From NCBI GenBank assembly GCA_016779205.1, contig JADHOC010000002.1:124001-188000 (forward strand): DNA of 64,000 bases. The letters are read 5' to 3'. Each line of letters begins with the position of its first letter. Position 1 is the stretch's first letter. Shown in pieces: positions 51,811-61,988 of this stretch. The notes under the pieces were generated by a model. It had not been told where the DNA came from. It searched no databases and saw nothing but the letters and a program-made list of their open reading frames with translations. A program made the translations under genes and the position numbers. Source of the DNA: Planctomycetota bacterium. GTDB lineage: Bacteria; Planctomycetota; UBA1135; GCA-002686595.

Positions 51811-54800
51811 CTACTTGGTCGCGGCGACGTCCTTGGCCGCGCCGGGGGTGGGCTCCTTCTGGATCGGTCGCACCGAGGTCGGTCCCTGGTGCAGCGCGTT
51901 GAGGGCGCTGACCACGGCCTGGATCCCGGACATGGTCGTCACGCAGGGGATGCCCTGGGTGATGGAGGTCGAGCGGATGTAGGTGTCGTCGTGCCGCGAG
52001 CCCGGCCCCGAGGGGGTGTTGAAGACCATGTCGATGGTCCCGTTCTTGATGGCGTCCACGATGTGGGGCCGGCCCTCGTGCACCTTGTTGATGCGCTCCA
52101 CAGGCAGGCCCGCGGCGCGCAGGGCGCGCCAGGTGCCGCCGGTAGCCAGGAGCTCGTAGCCGAGCTGGGCCAGGGTCCTCGCCTCGGAGACGATGGCGCG
52201 CTTGTCGCCGTGCTTGACCGTGATCAGGACTCGGCCCCGAAGGGGGAGACGCATTCCTGCCGCCTCATAGGCCTTCGCGAAGGCGTAGCCGAGCTCGGTG
52301 TCCGAGCCCATCACCTCACCGGTGGACCGCATCTCCGGCGAGAGCAGCATGTCCGTGCCGGGGAACTTGTTGAAGGGGAAGACCGGGACCTTGACGTTGA
52401 AGCGGTCGGGGGCGACCTCCTCCGTGAAGCCCAGCTCCTCGAGGGTCTTGCCCATCATCACCTTGGCGGCGAGTTTCGCGAGGGGGACCCCGATGGCCTT
52501 GGAGACAAAGGGCACCGTTCGGGAGGCCCGCGGGTTGACCTCGATGACGTAGACGTCGCCGTCCTTCACCGCGTACTGCACGTTCATCAGCCCGATCACC
52601 CCGAGCTCCCTGGCCATGGCCTTGGTCGCTCGTGAGATCTCCTCCTGGATCGCGTCGGACAACGAATAGGGTGGAAGGACACATGCGGAGTCGCCGGAGT
52701 GGATACCGGCCTCCTCGATGTGCTCCATGATCGCTCCGATCACGACGTGGTTACCGTCCGAGATGCAGTCCACGTCCACCTCGATAGCGTCCTGGAGGAA
52801 CTTGTCCACGAGGACGGGCTTGTCGGGCGAGGCGTCCACCGCGTTCGTCATGTAGCGGTCAAGGGCCTCATCGTCATAGACGATCTCCATGGCCCGCCCG
52901 CCGAGCACGTAGCTGGGGCGTACCAGCACCGGATAGCCGATGGTGCGGGCGATCTCGAAGGCCTCGCCGACGCTCTTGGCGATCCCGTTGGGGGGTTGGC
53001 GGAGGTCGAGATCGGAGAGCACTTGCTGGAACCGCTCGCGGTCCTCGGCGCGGTCGATGGAGTCCACCGAGGTGCCGATGAGCGGGGCGCCCGCCTTCTC
53101 AAGGCTGCTCGCGAGGTTCAGGGGCGTCTGGCCGCCGAACTGCACGATGATGCCCTTGGGCTTGACCGTGTGGACGATGCTCATCACGTCCTCGTGGGTC
53201 AGGGGCTCGAAGAAGAGGTGGTCCGAGGTGTCGTAGTCCGTGGAGACGGTCTCGGGGTTCGAGTTGACCATGACCGCCTCGTAGCCGATCTCCTGGGCGG
53301 CGAATGCGGCGTGGACGCAGCAGTAGTCGAACTCGATGCCCTGTCCGATCCGGTTGGGGCCCCCGCCGAGGATCATGATCTTCTCGGCGTCGGTGGTGCG
53401 GACCTCCGTCTCCTGCTCGAACGTGGAGTAGTAGTACGGCGTCGCCGCCTCGAACTCCGCGGCGCAGGTGTCCACGAGCTTGTAGACGCGTTCGATGCCG
53501 AACTCGCGCCGTGCGGCCTCGACCGCTTGGGGCTCGGTCCCGACGGCCACGGCGATCTGGGCGTCGCTGTAGCCGTACTCCTTGGCGCGGCGCAGCAGGG
53601 GCTCCTCGAGGAGGGAGCCGGCGAGCTCCTGCTCGAATTCCACCAGCTGCCGCATGTTCTCCAGGAACCACGGGTCGATGTGGGTGGCCTCGTGGATCTC
53701 CTCGGTGCTCCACCCGGCGCGGTAGGCGTGGCGCAGGTAGATCATGCGCTCCGCGTTGGGGACCCGGAGCTTGCGGGAGAGCTCGTCGTTGGCGGTGGGG
53801 GTGACCGGGTCGATCGGGGCCTTGGGGTCGAGCCCGAAGCCGGCCATGCCGGTCTCGAGGCCGCGCAGGGCCTTCTGGAACGACTCCTTGAAGGTCCGCC
53901 CGATGGCCATGGTCTCGCCCACGCTCTTCATCTGCGTGGTGAGGGTGGGGTCGGCGCTGGGGAACTTCTCGAAGGCGAAGCGCGGGATCTTGGTGACGCA
54001 GTAGTCGATCGTCGGCTCGAAGCACGCCGGGGTCTGCCGCGTGATGTCGTTGGAGAGCTCATCCAGCGAATACCCGACGGCGAGCTTCGCGGCGATCTTG
54101 GCGATCGGGAACCCGGTGGCCTTGGACGCCAGGGCCGAGGAGCGCGAGACCCTCGGGTTCATCTCGATGACGATGATGCGGCCCGACTTGGGGTCGATGG
54201 CGAACTGGCAGTTCGAGCCGCCGCACTCGACCCCGATCTCCCGCATGATCGTGATCGATGCGTTGCGCAGGGCCTGGTACTCGCGGTCCGTCAGGGTCTG
54301 CGACGGCGCCACGGTGATCGAGTCGCCAGTGTGGACGCCCATGGGGTCCAGGTTCTCGATGGAGCAGATGATGACGACGTTGTCCTTGCCGTCCCGCATC
54401 ACTTCCATCTCGAACTCCTTCCAGCCCACCAGGGACTCCTCGACGAGCACCTCGGAGTTCATGGAGAGGGAGAGGCCCCGGGACACGATGTCCTCGAACT
54501 CCTCGACGTTGTAGGCGATGCCGCCGCCCGCGCCGCCCATGGTGAACGCGGGGCGGATGACGCAGGGCAGGCCGATCTGGGCCAGGACGCGGCGCGCGTC
54601 GTCCATGTCGTTGGCGATCCCCGAGCGGGCCGACTCGAGCCCTGCCTTGGTCATCGCGGCCCGGAACAGGTCCCGGTCCTCGGCCTTGCGGATGACCTGG
54701 GCGTCGGCGCCGAGCATCTCGATGCCGAGCCGCTCGAAGGTCCCGCGGTCGTGGAGGGCGAGCGCGGTGTTGAGGGCGGTCTGCCCGCCCAGGGTCGGCA

Positions 54801-55059
54801 GGACGGCGTTCGGCTTCTCCTTCTCCAGGATCCGCTCGACGACCTCCGGGGTGATGGGCTCGATGTACGTGGCATCGGCCATCTCCGGGTCCGTCATGAT
54901 CGTGGCCGGGTTGGAGTTGACCAGGATGACCCTGTACCCCTCCTCACGCAGGGCCTTGCAGGCCTGGGTGCCGGAATAGTCGAACTCGCAGGCCTGACCG
55001 ATGATGATCGGTCCGCTTCCAATGATCAGGATCGACTCGAGGTCGTCTCGACGGGGCAT
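51811..55059 (-). CDS. carB: carbamoyl-phosphate synthase large subunit
   Basis: 1082 residues, full length. Makes carbamoyl phosphate for arginine and pyrimidine synthesis from bicarbonate, ammonia (delivered by CarA) and two ATP. Starts with [19 protein letters not shown]; the two ATP-grasp halves are each seen (first about 128-400 with [11 protein letters not shown] and [21 protein letters not shown]; second about 680-870 with [14 protein letters not shown] and [18 protein letters not shown]), separated by the oligomerisation domain, and the C-terminal MGS-like allosteric domain (about 940-1070, [14 protein letters not shown]). carA is not adjacent. The 266-base divergent gap upstream has no clear operator. 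Confidence 0.98.
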   Translation of the reverse strand: MPRRDDLESILIIGSGPIIIGQACEFDYSGTQACKALREEGYRVILVNSNPATIMTDPEMADATYIEPITPEVVERILEKEKPNAVLPTLGGQTALNTALALHDRGTFERLGIEMLGADAQVIRKAEDRDLFRAAMTKAGLESARSGIANDMDDARRVLAQIGLPCVIRPAFTMGGAGGGIAYNVEEFEDIVSRGLSLSMNSEVLVEESLVGWKEFEMEVMRDGKDNVVIICSIENLDPMGVHTGDSITVAPSQTLTDREYQALRNASITIMREIGVECGGSNCQFAIDPKSGRIIVIEMNPRVSRSSALASKATGFPIAKIAAKLAVGYSLDELSNDITRQTPACFEPTIDYCVTKIPRFAFEKFPSADPTLTTQMKSVGETMAIGRTFKESFQKALRGLETGMAGFGLDPKAPIDPVTPTANDELSRKLRVPNAERMIYLRHAYRAGWSTEEIHEATHIDPWFLENMRQLVEFEQELAGSLLEEPLLRRAKEYGYSDAQIAVAVGTEPQAVEAARREFGIERVYKLVDTCAAEFEAATPYYYSTFEQETEVRTTDAEKIMILGGGPNRIGQGIEFDYCCVHAAFAAQEIGYEAVMVNSNPETVSTDYDTSDHLFFEPLTHEDVMSIVHTVKPKGIIVQFGGQTPLNLASSLEKAGAPLIGTSVDSIDRAEDRERFQQVLSDLDLRQPPNGIAKSVGEAFEIARTIGYPVLVRPSYVLGGRAMEIVYDDEALDRYMTNAVDASPDKPVLVDKFLQDAIEVDVDCISDGNHVVIGAIMEHIEEAGIHSGDSACVLPPYSLSDAIQEEISRATKAMARELGVIGLMNVQYAVKDGDVYVIEVNPRASRTVPFVSKAIGVPLAKLAAKVMMGKTLEELGFTEEVAPDRFNVKVPVFPFNKFPGTDMLLSPEMRSTGEVMGSDTELGYAFAKAYEAAGMRLPLRGRVLITVKHGDKRAIVSEARTLAQLGYELLATGGTWRALRAAGLPVERINKVHEGRPHIVDAIKNGTIDMVFNTPSGPGSRHDDTYIRSTSITQGIPCVTTMSGIQAVVSALNALHQGPTSVRPIQKEPTPGAAKDVAATK

Positions 55060-55325
55060 CGCGCGATTGGGGGCTTGGGTGGGGGGGCGCGGTGTTCAGC
55101 CGAGTCGGCCAAACTTCCCAAGTAGACCAGATCCAGGGGGGCGGATCTACGGCCCTTGGCTGGATCTCGTCCCGCCCCGGAGCGAGCCCGTCGCGGCCCG
55201 CCGTGTCCAGGGAGGGTTAGGTGTAGATCAATCTTGGTTCAAGGGGCGGCGGGCGCGGCGGATACGTTGGCGCGGGAGCGCAAGATGACGGCGCCTCACA
55301 CGGCAACCCGCGTCCGGCACTCCCC

Positions 55326-57431
55326 ATGGCCAAGTCCCTCCTCCTCCCGTTCGTTGCCCTCCCCCTCATCGCGGCCTGCGGCGGGGGAGGGAGCGCCGCG
55401 TCGCCGGACTCCGGGGCGAATCTGACGACCTACGCTGGCTTCGAGCGTGACTTCGTGACCCTGGGGGGCGATCAGATCCTCCTCGGGTCCCTCATGCGCG
55501 GGAACAAGGACTTCGTCTCCGGGTCGTTCTCCATCATCGGTCAGGCGGATGAGGGCCTCGTCCTCGACTACTTCGGGAACGCCTTCCAGGCGTCCGATAC
55601 CCCGGACCTGCCGGCGACGGTGCGGGTCCTTGGGCAGGTGCGGGATCGCTCCCAGGCGACCCAGAGCGTCGTCCTGCGCCTCGACCGGGACCGGGACCTC
55701 GGCTTCAAGTTCGATCCCTTCAATCCGGGCGCGTCCTCGGAGACGACCCTGGTGGCGCCCAAGGCGGTGGAGCTCGCCCAGGTCGCCGGGTTCATGATCG
55801 TCACGGACGCGGGTGACCCAGCGATCAAGGTCTGGGGGAGCGCTGCCGCGGGCAACGTGGCCCCCTCCTTCTCGTCCGCGGTCCCGGCCCCAGCCTGGGA
55901 CGTGGCCCTGGATGAGCCCACGGACCGCCTCTACGCCGCGCTGACGGACGGCACCATCGCCGTCTTCGACGACTTCCTCTCGACCAGGCCGGCGGCGCCG
56001 AGCCGCATCATCGTCCCCTCGTTGAACGGGGTGGACCCCGCGGCGACGAGCCTTAGGGGCATCATCCACACCACCGCCAGGTTCGCCGACCAGCTCATCG
56101 TCTGCGATATCGGCGTCGAGGGGTCGGCGGCTGGGGCAGACGGGTCGCTGATCTTCATCGACGGCGCGTCCACGGCCAGCGGGCTGATCCTCCCCGCCCT
56201 GGTCATGGACGACCCCGCGAGCGGCCTCATGGACCCCTCGGACCTGGTCCTCGCGCCCGATGGCCGGCTGCGGGTCGCCGACCCCACGGCGGACCGGCTC
56301 GCCCTGTTCAACCCCGTGGACTCCCCGGCCCGCTTCGCGCCGATCCCCGCGCGGACCAGCGCCCTCCAGAACGCCAACGGGATCGCCATCGAGCCCATCG
56401 ACGCGCCGCGACTCGCGGGGGTCAGCGACGTGGACGACCCCTCGACCGCGCTCGCCGGGCTGGTGGCGACCACGCGTCCGGCGCTGGGGAACGGGAGCCT
56501 GCTCCGGCTGGCGGACGATCTCCAGACCCCACCCTCCGCGTCGTTCGACGTGGCCGGTGCGGCCACCTTCGCCACCCTCGACGTGGCCGGCGACGCCTAC
56601 GTCGGCGTCCCCGGTGGAGTCGCGGTGGTGAATCGCTTCGCCAAGCAGCGCGGCACGGCGCCGGACGTGGCCTTCGATCCCTCCCGGGACCGGCTCGTTC
56701 AGAACGTCCTCGGCCCCTTCGATCCGCCCGACCCGATCCTCGAGCCCGTGGCGGTCGAGGTGGACGACCGGGGCGGCCTGCTGCTCATCGCCGACGTCGG
56801 GCTCCCGGGGGTCTGGGTCTTCGGCCAGAACGCCGGTCCCGCCGCCAACGCGACCCGGCGCCTGCTCGCTGGCTTCTCGGTGGGCGTCAACGTGCCCCAG
56901 GGGCTCGACTACGACTTCGGGTCCGACACGCTCTACGTGGCCTGCTCCAGCGGGGCGGTCTTCGTCTACGAGGACTTCGTCGCGGTGCCGGGTGACCTGC
57001 CGGACCGGACGATCACACCCGGTGACGCCCTGGGCTCCGTCCAGATCTCCACCAACCTGCACGGCATCGTCCACGACGCCGAGCGTGACCTGCTCGTGCT
57101 CACGGACGCCGGTGGCGCGGCCGGTGGCGGTGGCGACGGGGCGATCTACGTCATCGAGGCAGCCTCCACCTCCAGCGGGCTCGTCCCGGTGGCGTCCGTG
57201 GTCGCGGGACCCGCGACCCAGCTGGACGAGCCCGGCGACCTGGCCTGGAACGGGAGCACGCTCTGGGTGGCGGAGCGGGAGAACGACCTGCTGCTCCGCT
57301 TCGACGGGCTCCTGGGCCTCTCCGGCGACGCCGCCCCGAGCGCGTCACTCGCGCTCCCTGACGTCTACTCCGTGGAGCTGAACCCCGAGTTCCTCTCCCC
57401 GGGGACCGGCGGCTCCATCACAACCGACTGA
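55326..57431 (+). CDS. lipoprotein with NHL/propeller-like repeats
   Basis: 701 residues. Lipobox PLIAAC gives the lipidated Cys18, followed by a Gly-rich stretch. The rest consists of repeated ~50-residue blades with motifs such as GLVLDYFG, DPAIKVWG, DRLYAALTDGTIAVFDDF, LLIADVGLPGVWVFG, DTLYVACSSGAVFVYEDF and STLWVAERENDLLLRFDG, consistent with an NHL- or SMP-like beta-propeller (possibly two). No catalytic residues are evident. Likely a surface-exposed binding protein. Convergent with the HAD gene, five bases apart. Confidence 0.75.
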   Translation: MAKSLLLPFVALPLIAACGGGGSAASPDSGANLTTYAGFERDFVTLGGDQILLGSLMRGNKDFVSGSFSIIGQADEGLVLDYFGNAFQASDTPDLPATVRVLGQVRDRSQATQSVVLRLDRDRDLGFKFDPFNPGASSETTLVAPKAVELAQVAGFMIVTDAGDPAIKVWGSAAAGNVAPSFSSAVPAPAWDVALDEPTDRLYAALTDGTIAVFDDFLSTRPAAPSRIIVPSLNGVDPAATSLRGIIHTTARFADQLIVCDIGVEGSAAGADGSLIFIDGASTASGLILPALVMDDPASGLMDPSDLVLAPDGRLRVADPTADRLALFNPVDSPARFAPIPARTSALQNANGIAIEPIDAPRLAGVSDVDDPSTALAGLVATTRPALGNGSLLRLADDLQTPPSASFDVAGAATFATLDVAGDAYVGVPGGVAVVNRFAKQRGTAPDVAFDPSRDRLVQNVLGPFDPPDPILEPVAVEVDDRGGLLLIADVGLPGVWVFGQNAGPAANATRRLLAGFSVGVNVPQGLDYDFGSDTLYVACSSGAVFVYEDFVAVPGDLPDRTITPGDALGSVQISTNLHGIVHDAERDLLVLTDAGGAAGGGGDGAIYVIEAASTSSGLVPVASVVAGPATQLDEPGDLAWNGSTLWVAERENDLLLRFDGLLGLSGDAAPSASLALPDVYSVELNPEFLSPGTGGSITTD

Positions 57432-57436
57432 GCGGC

Positions 57437-58117
57437 TCAGAGCTGCAGCTCGGTCAGGCAGCGGACGGAGCGGACGCCCCTCCGGGTGCCAGGGCCCGAC
57501 CGTTCCAGGAGCACCGGCTCGACGCCGACGGATCGCGCGCCCACGACGTCGTTCTCGAAGGAGTCGCCCACGTGGAGGGAGCCCTCGGCGCTCGCCCCCA
57601 GGCGTTCCAGCGCCCTGAGGAAGAGCACCTCGGAGGGCTTCTCGGCCTCCTCGACGGCGCTGCACAGCACGGCATCCGGCCGGAGCCCGAGGTCCCCCAG
57701 GAGCGGCTCGAGGGCATAGCTCCAGTTGGACACCACGCCCACTCGCCACCCGCCCGTGCGGGCGCGGTCGATGAGATCGGTGGCTCCGGGGAAGAGCCGG
57801 AAGGTCCCGGCGTCCTCGTAGACGGAGAAGAGGTGCTCCTGGGCCAGAGCGGCGTCTCGGCTGGACAGCCCGAGCCGATCCGCGAAGATGATCCCGATGA
57901 AGCGCTCGAACCAACCACGGCTGTACCGGAACGCGGGCCCCTGGGCCGTCGAGATCGTGAGGGGGAGCGACGCGTGAGTCTCCGACATGAGGCCGGACAT
58001 CGCGGCGGGGCTCACCTCGACCCCGAATCGGGCGGCCGCGGCGGCGTAGATCGAGGCCCGCGAGGACCGCTCGATGGCCAGGGTGCCGCCGAAGTCGAGG
58101 AGGAGGGCTCTGTTCAT
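57437..58117 (-). CDS. HAD-superfamily hydrolase
   Basis: 226 residues. Motif I LLLDFGGTLA has nucleophile Asp8 with Gly at +2 instead of Asp; motif II VVSNWSY (Ser/Asn), motif III Lys in EEAEKPS, motif IV GDSFENDVVGA. A helical cap lies between about 20 and 90. The +2 Gly occurs in some HAD members and may lower phosphatase activity. Likely a small-metabolite phosphatase or dehalogenase; substrate unknown. ATG 58117 is preferred; the longer frame runs through the opposite TPR gene. Confidence 0.88.
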   Translation of the reverse strand: MNRALLLDFGGTLAIERSSRASIYAAAAARFGVEVSPAAMSGLMSETHASLPLTISTAQGPAFRYSRGWFERFIGIIFADRLGLSSRDAALAQEHLFSVYEDAGTFRLFPGATDLIDRARTGGWRVGVVSNWSYALEPLLGDLGLRPDAVLCSAVEEAEKPSEVLFLRALERLGASAEGSLHVGDSFENDVVGARSVGVEPVLLERSGPGTRRGVRSVRCLTELQL

Positions 58118-58150
58118 CTGCGCAGGGGCGCCAGCGGGCGCGGGGTCATC

Positions 58151-59131
58151 ATGCCCGCGCTCTTGGCGTCCGTCCTCGTGCTGCAGGGAGTCTCCTGCGT
58201 CAGCGCCCCGGTGGACGACCCGCGCGCGGCCCGGGCCGAGGCCTTCGAGCGCGTGGGGTCCTGGTCCGACGCGGCTGGGCTCTGGACGCAGATCTACTTT
58301 GACTCGGGGTTCGAGGACGTCGAGGCGGGCCGGCAGGCGGCGCGTGCGTCGCTGGTGGCGGGCCGGGCGGACGACGCCCTCGTGCGGCTCAATGACCTCC
58401 TCGCCCGGGACCCCGGCGCCCCTCGCCTGCTCGAGATGCGGGGCACGGCCCGGGAGGCGCTGGGTCAGCCCTCCGCGGCCCGCGCCGACTACGAGGCCGC
58501 CCTCGCGGTGGAGCCTGACCTCCCGCGGGCGCTCGTTCGCCTGGGCACCCTCGATGTGGCTGCGGGCCAGGTGGAGGTGGGGTTGCAGCGCCTCGCCCGC
58601 GGCGTCGCCCTGGACCCGGGCGACCGGGAGGCCCAGTTCAGCCTCGCGGTCGCGCTGGCTGGCGCCGGGGACCCCGACGGGGCGGCCGAGGCCTTCGAGG
58701 TGGCGTTCCGCGGGGAGCCCGGCGCGACCGCGGCCTCCCTCGGTCAGCGGCTGGAAGCGTCCCGCCTGCTCGGGAGCCACCCCTCGTGCGCGGCCTGGCT
58801 CGCGCCGCTGCTCGCGGCCAACCCCCAGCACACCGAGGCCCTGTGGCGCGTCGGCCAGTCCGAGGTCGCCGGCGGGCGCAGGGCCGACGGCCTCCGTCAC
58901 CTGGAGCGGGCGGCGGAGTCAGACCCCGGGGACGTGGCGGCCCTCGCAGCCTACGCCGCGGCGCTGCTCCTCGAGGGCCGTGATGGCGACGCGCAGGCGA
59001 TCATCGACCACGCCCTCGGCCTGGAGCTCACCCCGGCCGAGTCCGAGCTCCTGGATGGGCTCGCCCGTCCCGAGGGAGAAGGGACTGCCGGAGGAGACTC
59101 CGGGACGGACAGCGTCAGTCGCCCTCGATGA
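58151..59131 (+). CDS. TPR lipoprotein
   Basis: 326 residues. Short lipoprotein signal with lipobox QGVSC (Cys16). At least six TPR-like helix pairs follow (for example DALVRLNDLLARDPGAPRL, AARADYEAALAVEPDLPRAL, GLQRLARGVALDPGDREA, GAAEAFEVAFRGEPG, GLRHLERAAESDPGDV). Probably an outer-membrane-associated scaffold or secretion pilotin. Divergent start, 33 bases from the HAD gene; its 3' end overlaps the next convergent gene by 17 bases. Confidence 0.82.
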   Translation: MPALLASVLVLQGVSCVSAPVDDPRAARAEAFERVGSWSDAAGLWTQIYFDSGFEDVEAGRQAARASLVAGRADDALVRLNDLLARDPGAPRLLEMRGTAREALGQPSAARADYEAALAVEPDLPRALVRLGTLDVAAGQVEVGLQRLARGVALDPGDREAQFSLAVALAGAGDPDGAAEAFEVAFRGEPGATAASLGQRLEASRLLGSHPSCAAWLAPLLAANPQHTEALWRVGQSEVAGGRRADGLRHLERAAESDPGDVAALAAYAAALLLEGRDGDAQAIIDHALGLELTPAESELLDGLARPEGEGTAGGDSGTDSVSRPR

Positions 59132-59357
59132 CCTTCTGGACGGCTTCCTCGAGCTTCTCCTCGAGCTCCTCGGCGAAGTCGTCCCCGAAGTCGGTGGCGA
59201 GGACGTCCAGCTCCTCGAAGGTGAAGCGGCCCGTGTCCGGGCTGTAGGGGACGCCGTACTCCCACTTGTTGCCGTCCGAGGCGTGGATCGTGATCGCGAT
59301 CTGGGCGTCACCCTCGACGGGCTCGATGGTGTAGGAGACGACTTCGAACTCGGACAT
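59115..59357 (-). CDS. small acidic protein of unknown function
   Basis: 80 residues, not recognised. A beta-rich first half (FEVVSYTIEPVEGDAQIAI, then GNKWEYGVPYSPDTGRFTFEEL) and an acidic C-terminal helix (DDFAEELEEKLEEAVQKVIE). No signal peptide, no cysteine. The start at 59357 removes an arginine/proline-rich shadow extension. Its end overlaps the convergent TPR lipoprotein gene by 17 bases. Composition and length suggest a genuine conserved small protein, but nothing indicates its role. Confidence 0.6.
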   Translation of the reverse strand: MSEFEVVSYTIEPVEGDAQIAITIHASDGNKWEYGVPYSPDTGRFTFEELDVLATDFGDDFAEELEEKLEEAVQKVIEGD

Positions 59358-59431
59358 CTGGCGTGGTGGAAGGGGGTGGAGCGGACCTGGGCACGGGATC
59401 TTGCCCGATCCAGGGCGAGCGGGCCAAGCTT

Positions 59432-59893
59432 CTAGGGTTTCGCCGGGAGGCGCTCGATGGTGGCACCGCGCCGGAGAATCCCGGGTTCGACCACCCGGCA
59501 GACCCACCCGCTGCGCCCCACCATGAGCTCTGGGAAGCGCCTGTCGACGGCCTTGAGGGTCGCACAGGGGGCGCGCACGTCGTGGATCTCGATCACGAGC
59601 TCGTCGCCGATGCGGAGCCGGTCCCCCGGCCTCAGCGTCGAGTCATCGAGGCCCCGGGTGAGGACGTTCTCGCCGAAGGTCCCCGGCGCCGTGCAGTCCA
59701 CATCGTCGTCGCGAAGGGCCTCGTAGGCCTCCTCGGAGAGGAGGCACACGGCCCGGTTGGGGCCCCCATGGCGGTGGAACCGGTGCCCGTCCCCCTCGAG
59801 CCCCTCGACCGTGACCGCGCAGGACTCCACCTCAGGCTTGGGGATGCCGCCGGGCCCGACGCAGACGGCAAGCACCTCCGCGGCGCGGCTCAT
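59432..59893 (-). CDS. MOSC-domain protein
   Basis: 153 residues, a lone MOSC domain (molybdenum cofactor sulfurase C-terminal type). Typical segments: GLEGDGHRFHRHGGPNRAVCLLS (residues about 32-54), PGTFGENVLTRGLDDSTLRPGDRLRIG, and a conserved cysteine in RAPCATLK. Single-domain MOSC proteins are thought to carry sulphur or bind molybdopterin for detoxifying oxidoreductases. Its ATG overlaps the mltA stop as ATGA, so it is in one operon with mltA and an SDR, an unusual grouping. Confidence 0.87.
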   Translation of the reverse strand: MSRAAEVLAVCVGPGGIPKPEVESCAVTVEGLEGDGHRFHRHGGPNRAVCLLSEEAYEALRDDDVDCTAPGTFGENVLTRGLDDSTLRPGDRLRIGDELVIEIHDVRAPCATLKAVDRRFPELMVGRSGWVCRVVEPGILRRGATIERLPAKP

Positions 59894-61068
59894 GGGCGCA
59901 GGAAGAAGTAGTACAGCTGGCCGGTGGCGCGGGTGGCGCCGGAGCGCCGCTCCGCCACGGGTCCAACGCCGAGGTACAGGTCCGCCCGGCCAGCGGTCCG
60001 GATCGCGCCGCCCGTGTCCTGGTCGAGCATGAGCTGGGAGAAGGTCTGGGTGCCGCCCGCGCTCCCGGGGAGCGCCGTCTCCACGAAGCACAGGGCGCCG
60101 CGGGGGAACAGGGTCTTGTCCGTGGCGATCGTCCGCTCGGCGGCGACCTCGAGGTTGAGGCTGCCGCGCGGGTTCCCATCGATCGGGGTGAAGAAGACGT
60201 AGCTTTCGTTGCGAGCGAGGAACGACTCCACCTCCGCCGGGTGGCTGGCCGCCCACCGGCGGATCGCGGCGAGGTTCATGTCCTCCGCCGCCACGCGGCC
60301 CGCCGCGATGAGCTCCTTGCCCAGGGAGGTGTACGGTCGCCCGTTCTTGCCCGCGTACCCGAAGCGGGCGATCTCACCGTCCTCGAGCTGGACGAAGGCG
60401 GAACCGTTCACGTGGGCGATGTAGGCGTCCACCGGGTCGGCGAGCCAGACGATCTCGAGGTCCCGGTAGCTGGCGTCGGCGAGGATCGCCCTGCGGTCGG
60501 GATATCGGCGCAGGCCTGCATCCGTCGTCTGGCCCAGGGTGGTGCCGTCCTCTGCCTTGACCAGGTCCGCCGGCAGCGCGTGGAGCGGGTGCCGATAGCG
60601 CGCCGTCCTCACGAGGCTCCCCGGGAGCAGGGGAGTGCAGTAGCCGGTGAAGAGTACGCCGCCGCCCTGGCCGTCCCAGCCGGCGCTCTTGTAGACGGTG
60701 AACTCACGGTCGAAGGCTGCGGCGAACTCGTCGGCGTTCCGCGCCTCGTCCAGGAGCTCACGGAAGCGCTCGAGGCTCGCCAGGGCCCGCTCATGGGTGA
60801 TGCCCGCCATGGGGAAGAACTGCCGGGAGTGCTTCGAGCGGGTCCAGCTGATGGACCGCTCCAGGGCGGGGAGGATCTCCTCACGCTCCGGCCAGGTCCA
60901 GGTCTCGCGCATGTCCGGGCGTCGCTCGTCCGGCCCGAGCTCGATGAGCGCGGCGGCGCCCGGCGCCAGCGGCCTCCCGTAGTCGGGGACCTTTGGCGTG
61001 GTGCTGAAGAGGGAGCAGGCCGGAGCCGTGGCGCAGGCGAGGAGGGCGGGGAGCGTTTTCCAGTTCAT
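59890..61068 (-). CDS. mltA: MltA-type membrane-bound lytic transglycosylase
   Basis: 392 residues. Lipobox APAC (Cys18) for attachment to the outer membrane. It cleaves the peptidoglycan MurNAc-GlcNAc bond with 1,6-anhydro product formation. The N-terminal MltA domain (about 100-260; FTGYCTPLLPGS) is followed by the 3D domain with catalytic Asp in MLDQDTGGAIRTAGRADLYLG near 360-380. FFTPIDGNPRGSLN is the linking segment. Middle gene of SDR-mltA-MOSC; overlaps MOSC by four bases. Confidence 0.92.
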   Translation of the reverse strand: MNWKTLPALLACATAPACSLFSTTPKVPDYGRPLAPGAAALIELGPDERRPDMRETWTWPEREEILPALERSISWTRSKHSRQFFPMAGITHERALASLERFRELLDEARNADEFAAAFDREFTVYKSAGWDGQGGGVLFTGYCTPLLPGSLVRTARYRHPLHALPADLVKAEDGTTLGQTTDAGLRRYPDRRAILADASYRDLEIVWLADPVDAYIAHVNGSAFVQLEDGEIARFGYAGKNGRPYTSLGKELIAAGRVAAEDMNLAAIRRWAASHPAEVESFLARNESYVFFTPIDGNPRGSLNLEVAAERTIATDKTLFPRGALCFVETALPGSAGGTQTFSQLMLDQDTGGAIRTAGRADLYLGVGPVAERRSGATRATGQLYYFFLRP

Positions 61069-61078
61069 CGTGATGGGG

Positions 61079-61861
61079 TCACTCGAGGACTTTGCGGGCC
61101 AGCGTGGCCTGCAGGCGACGGGGGATCACGCGCAATCCCGCGGTCGTGAGCTTGTTGGCGAGGCCGGGCACGGTGACCCTTCGGCCCCGCTGCAGCGCAT
61201 CGACGCCCGCGCGGGCCACCGCCGCCGGGTCGAGGCTGGTGGCGACCTGGGCTCGTCCGCGCACGTTGCCGGAGATCTCGAAGAAGTCCGTGTTGGTGCT
61301 CCCGGGGCACAGGGCCAGCACGCGGACGTCCACGTCCCTGAGCTCCTCGTCCAGGGCTTCTGCGTGGTGCAGGACGAAGGCCTTCGTGGCGCCGTACGCG
61401 GCGTAACCCGGGCACGGTAGGAAGGACGCCGTGGAGGCCACCTGGAGGATCCGGCCCGTGCCGCGGGAGCGCATTCGGCTGGCGAAGTGCTTGGTGAGCT
61501 CGGCGACCGCGATGACGTTGAGCTGGATCATCTGGCGCTCGTCTACCCAGGCGTGGCCCACGCCGTCCCCGTGCATGCCGACCCCGGCGTTGTTGACGAG
61601 CACATCGATCTCGGGGCCCTCGCCGCAGGCGGCGATCAGGTCCCCGGCGCCGTGGGAATGGGCGAGGTCCGCCTCGACGACCTCGACCTCGACCCCGTGG
61701 GCCTCGCGGAGGGCCACGGCGAGCTCCTCCAGGCGGTCGAGCCTGCGGGCGGCCAGGGTCAGGTGGGCGCCGCGGGCGGCCAGCTCCCGGGCGATCTCCC
61801 GCCCGATACCAGCGGACGCCCCCGTCACCAGCGCCCGCCTGCCCCCGAGTTCAAACCCCAT
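61079..61861 (-). CDS. short-chain dehydrogenase/reductase
   Basis: 260 residues from ATG 61861 (an ATG six codons upstream at 61879 is equally possible). TGASAGIG nucleotide motif, DVLVNNAGVGMHG, catalytic Ser in QVASTASFL, YAAYGATK with Tyr-x3-Lys. The C-terminal part (ALCPGSTNTDFF, LQATLARKVLE) resembles the fatty-acid or steroid-type SDRs. First gene of the SDR-mltA-MOSC operon, ten bases before mltA. Confidence 0.9.
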   Translation of the reverse strand: MGFELGGRRALVTGASAGIGREIARELAARGAHLTLAARRLDRLEELAVALREAHGVEVEVVEADLAHSHGAGDLIAACGEGPEIDVLVNNAGVGMHGDGVGHAWVDERQMIQLNVIAVAELTKHFASRMRSRGTGRILQVASTASFLPCPGYAAYGATKAFVLHHAEALDEELRDVDVRVLALCPGSTNTDFFEISGNVRGRAQVATSLDPAAVARAGVDALQRGRRVTVPGLANKLTTAGLRVIPRRLQATLARKVLE

Positions 61862-61988
61862 GGCCGCATGATGGAACATGGGGCGCCCCAGTTGAAGGGC
61901 GGGGCGGAGACCACCGGGAACTGGGCCGGCCGCCCGCCCTGGGTGGGGCGTGCGGCCGGGGGTCCGTCGCGCGGGGCCGCGGATCGGC

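Noticed and set aside
52699-55125. Open frame of 808 codons antisense to carB
   Set aside because: Same GC artefact; the minus strand is a full-length CarB.
55060-55325. tRNA-like GGTTCAAG near 55235 upstream of the propeller lipoprotein
   Set aside because: No acceptor, D or anticodon arms can be folded around it.
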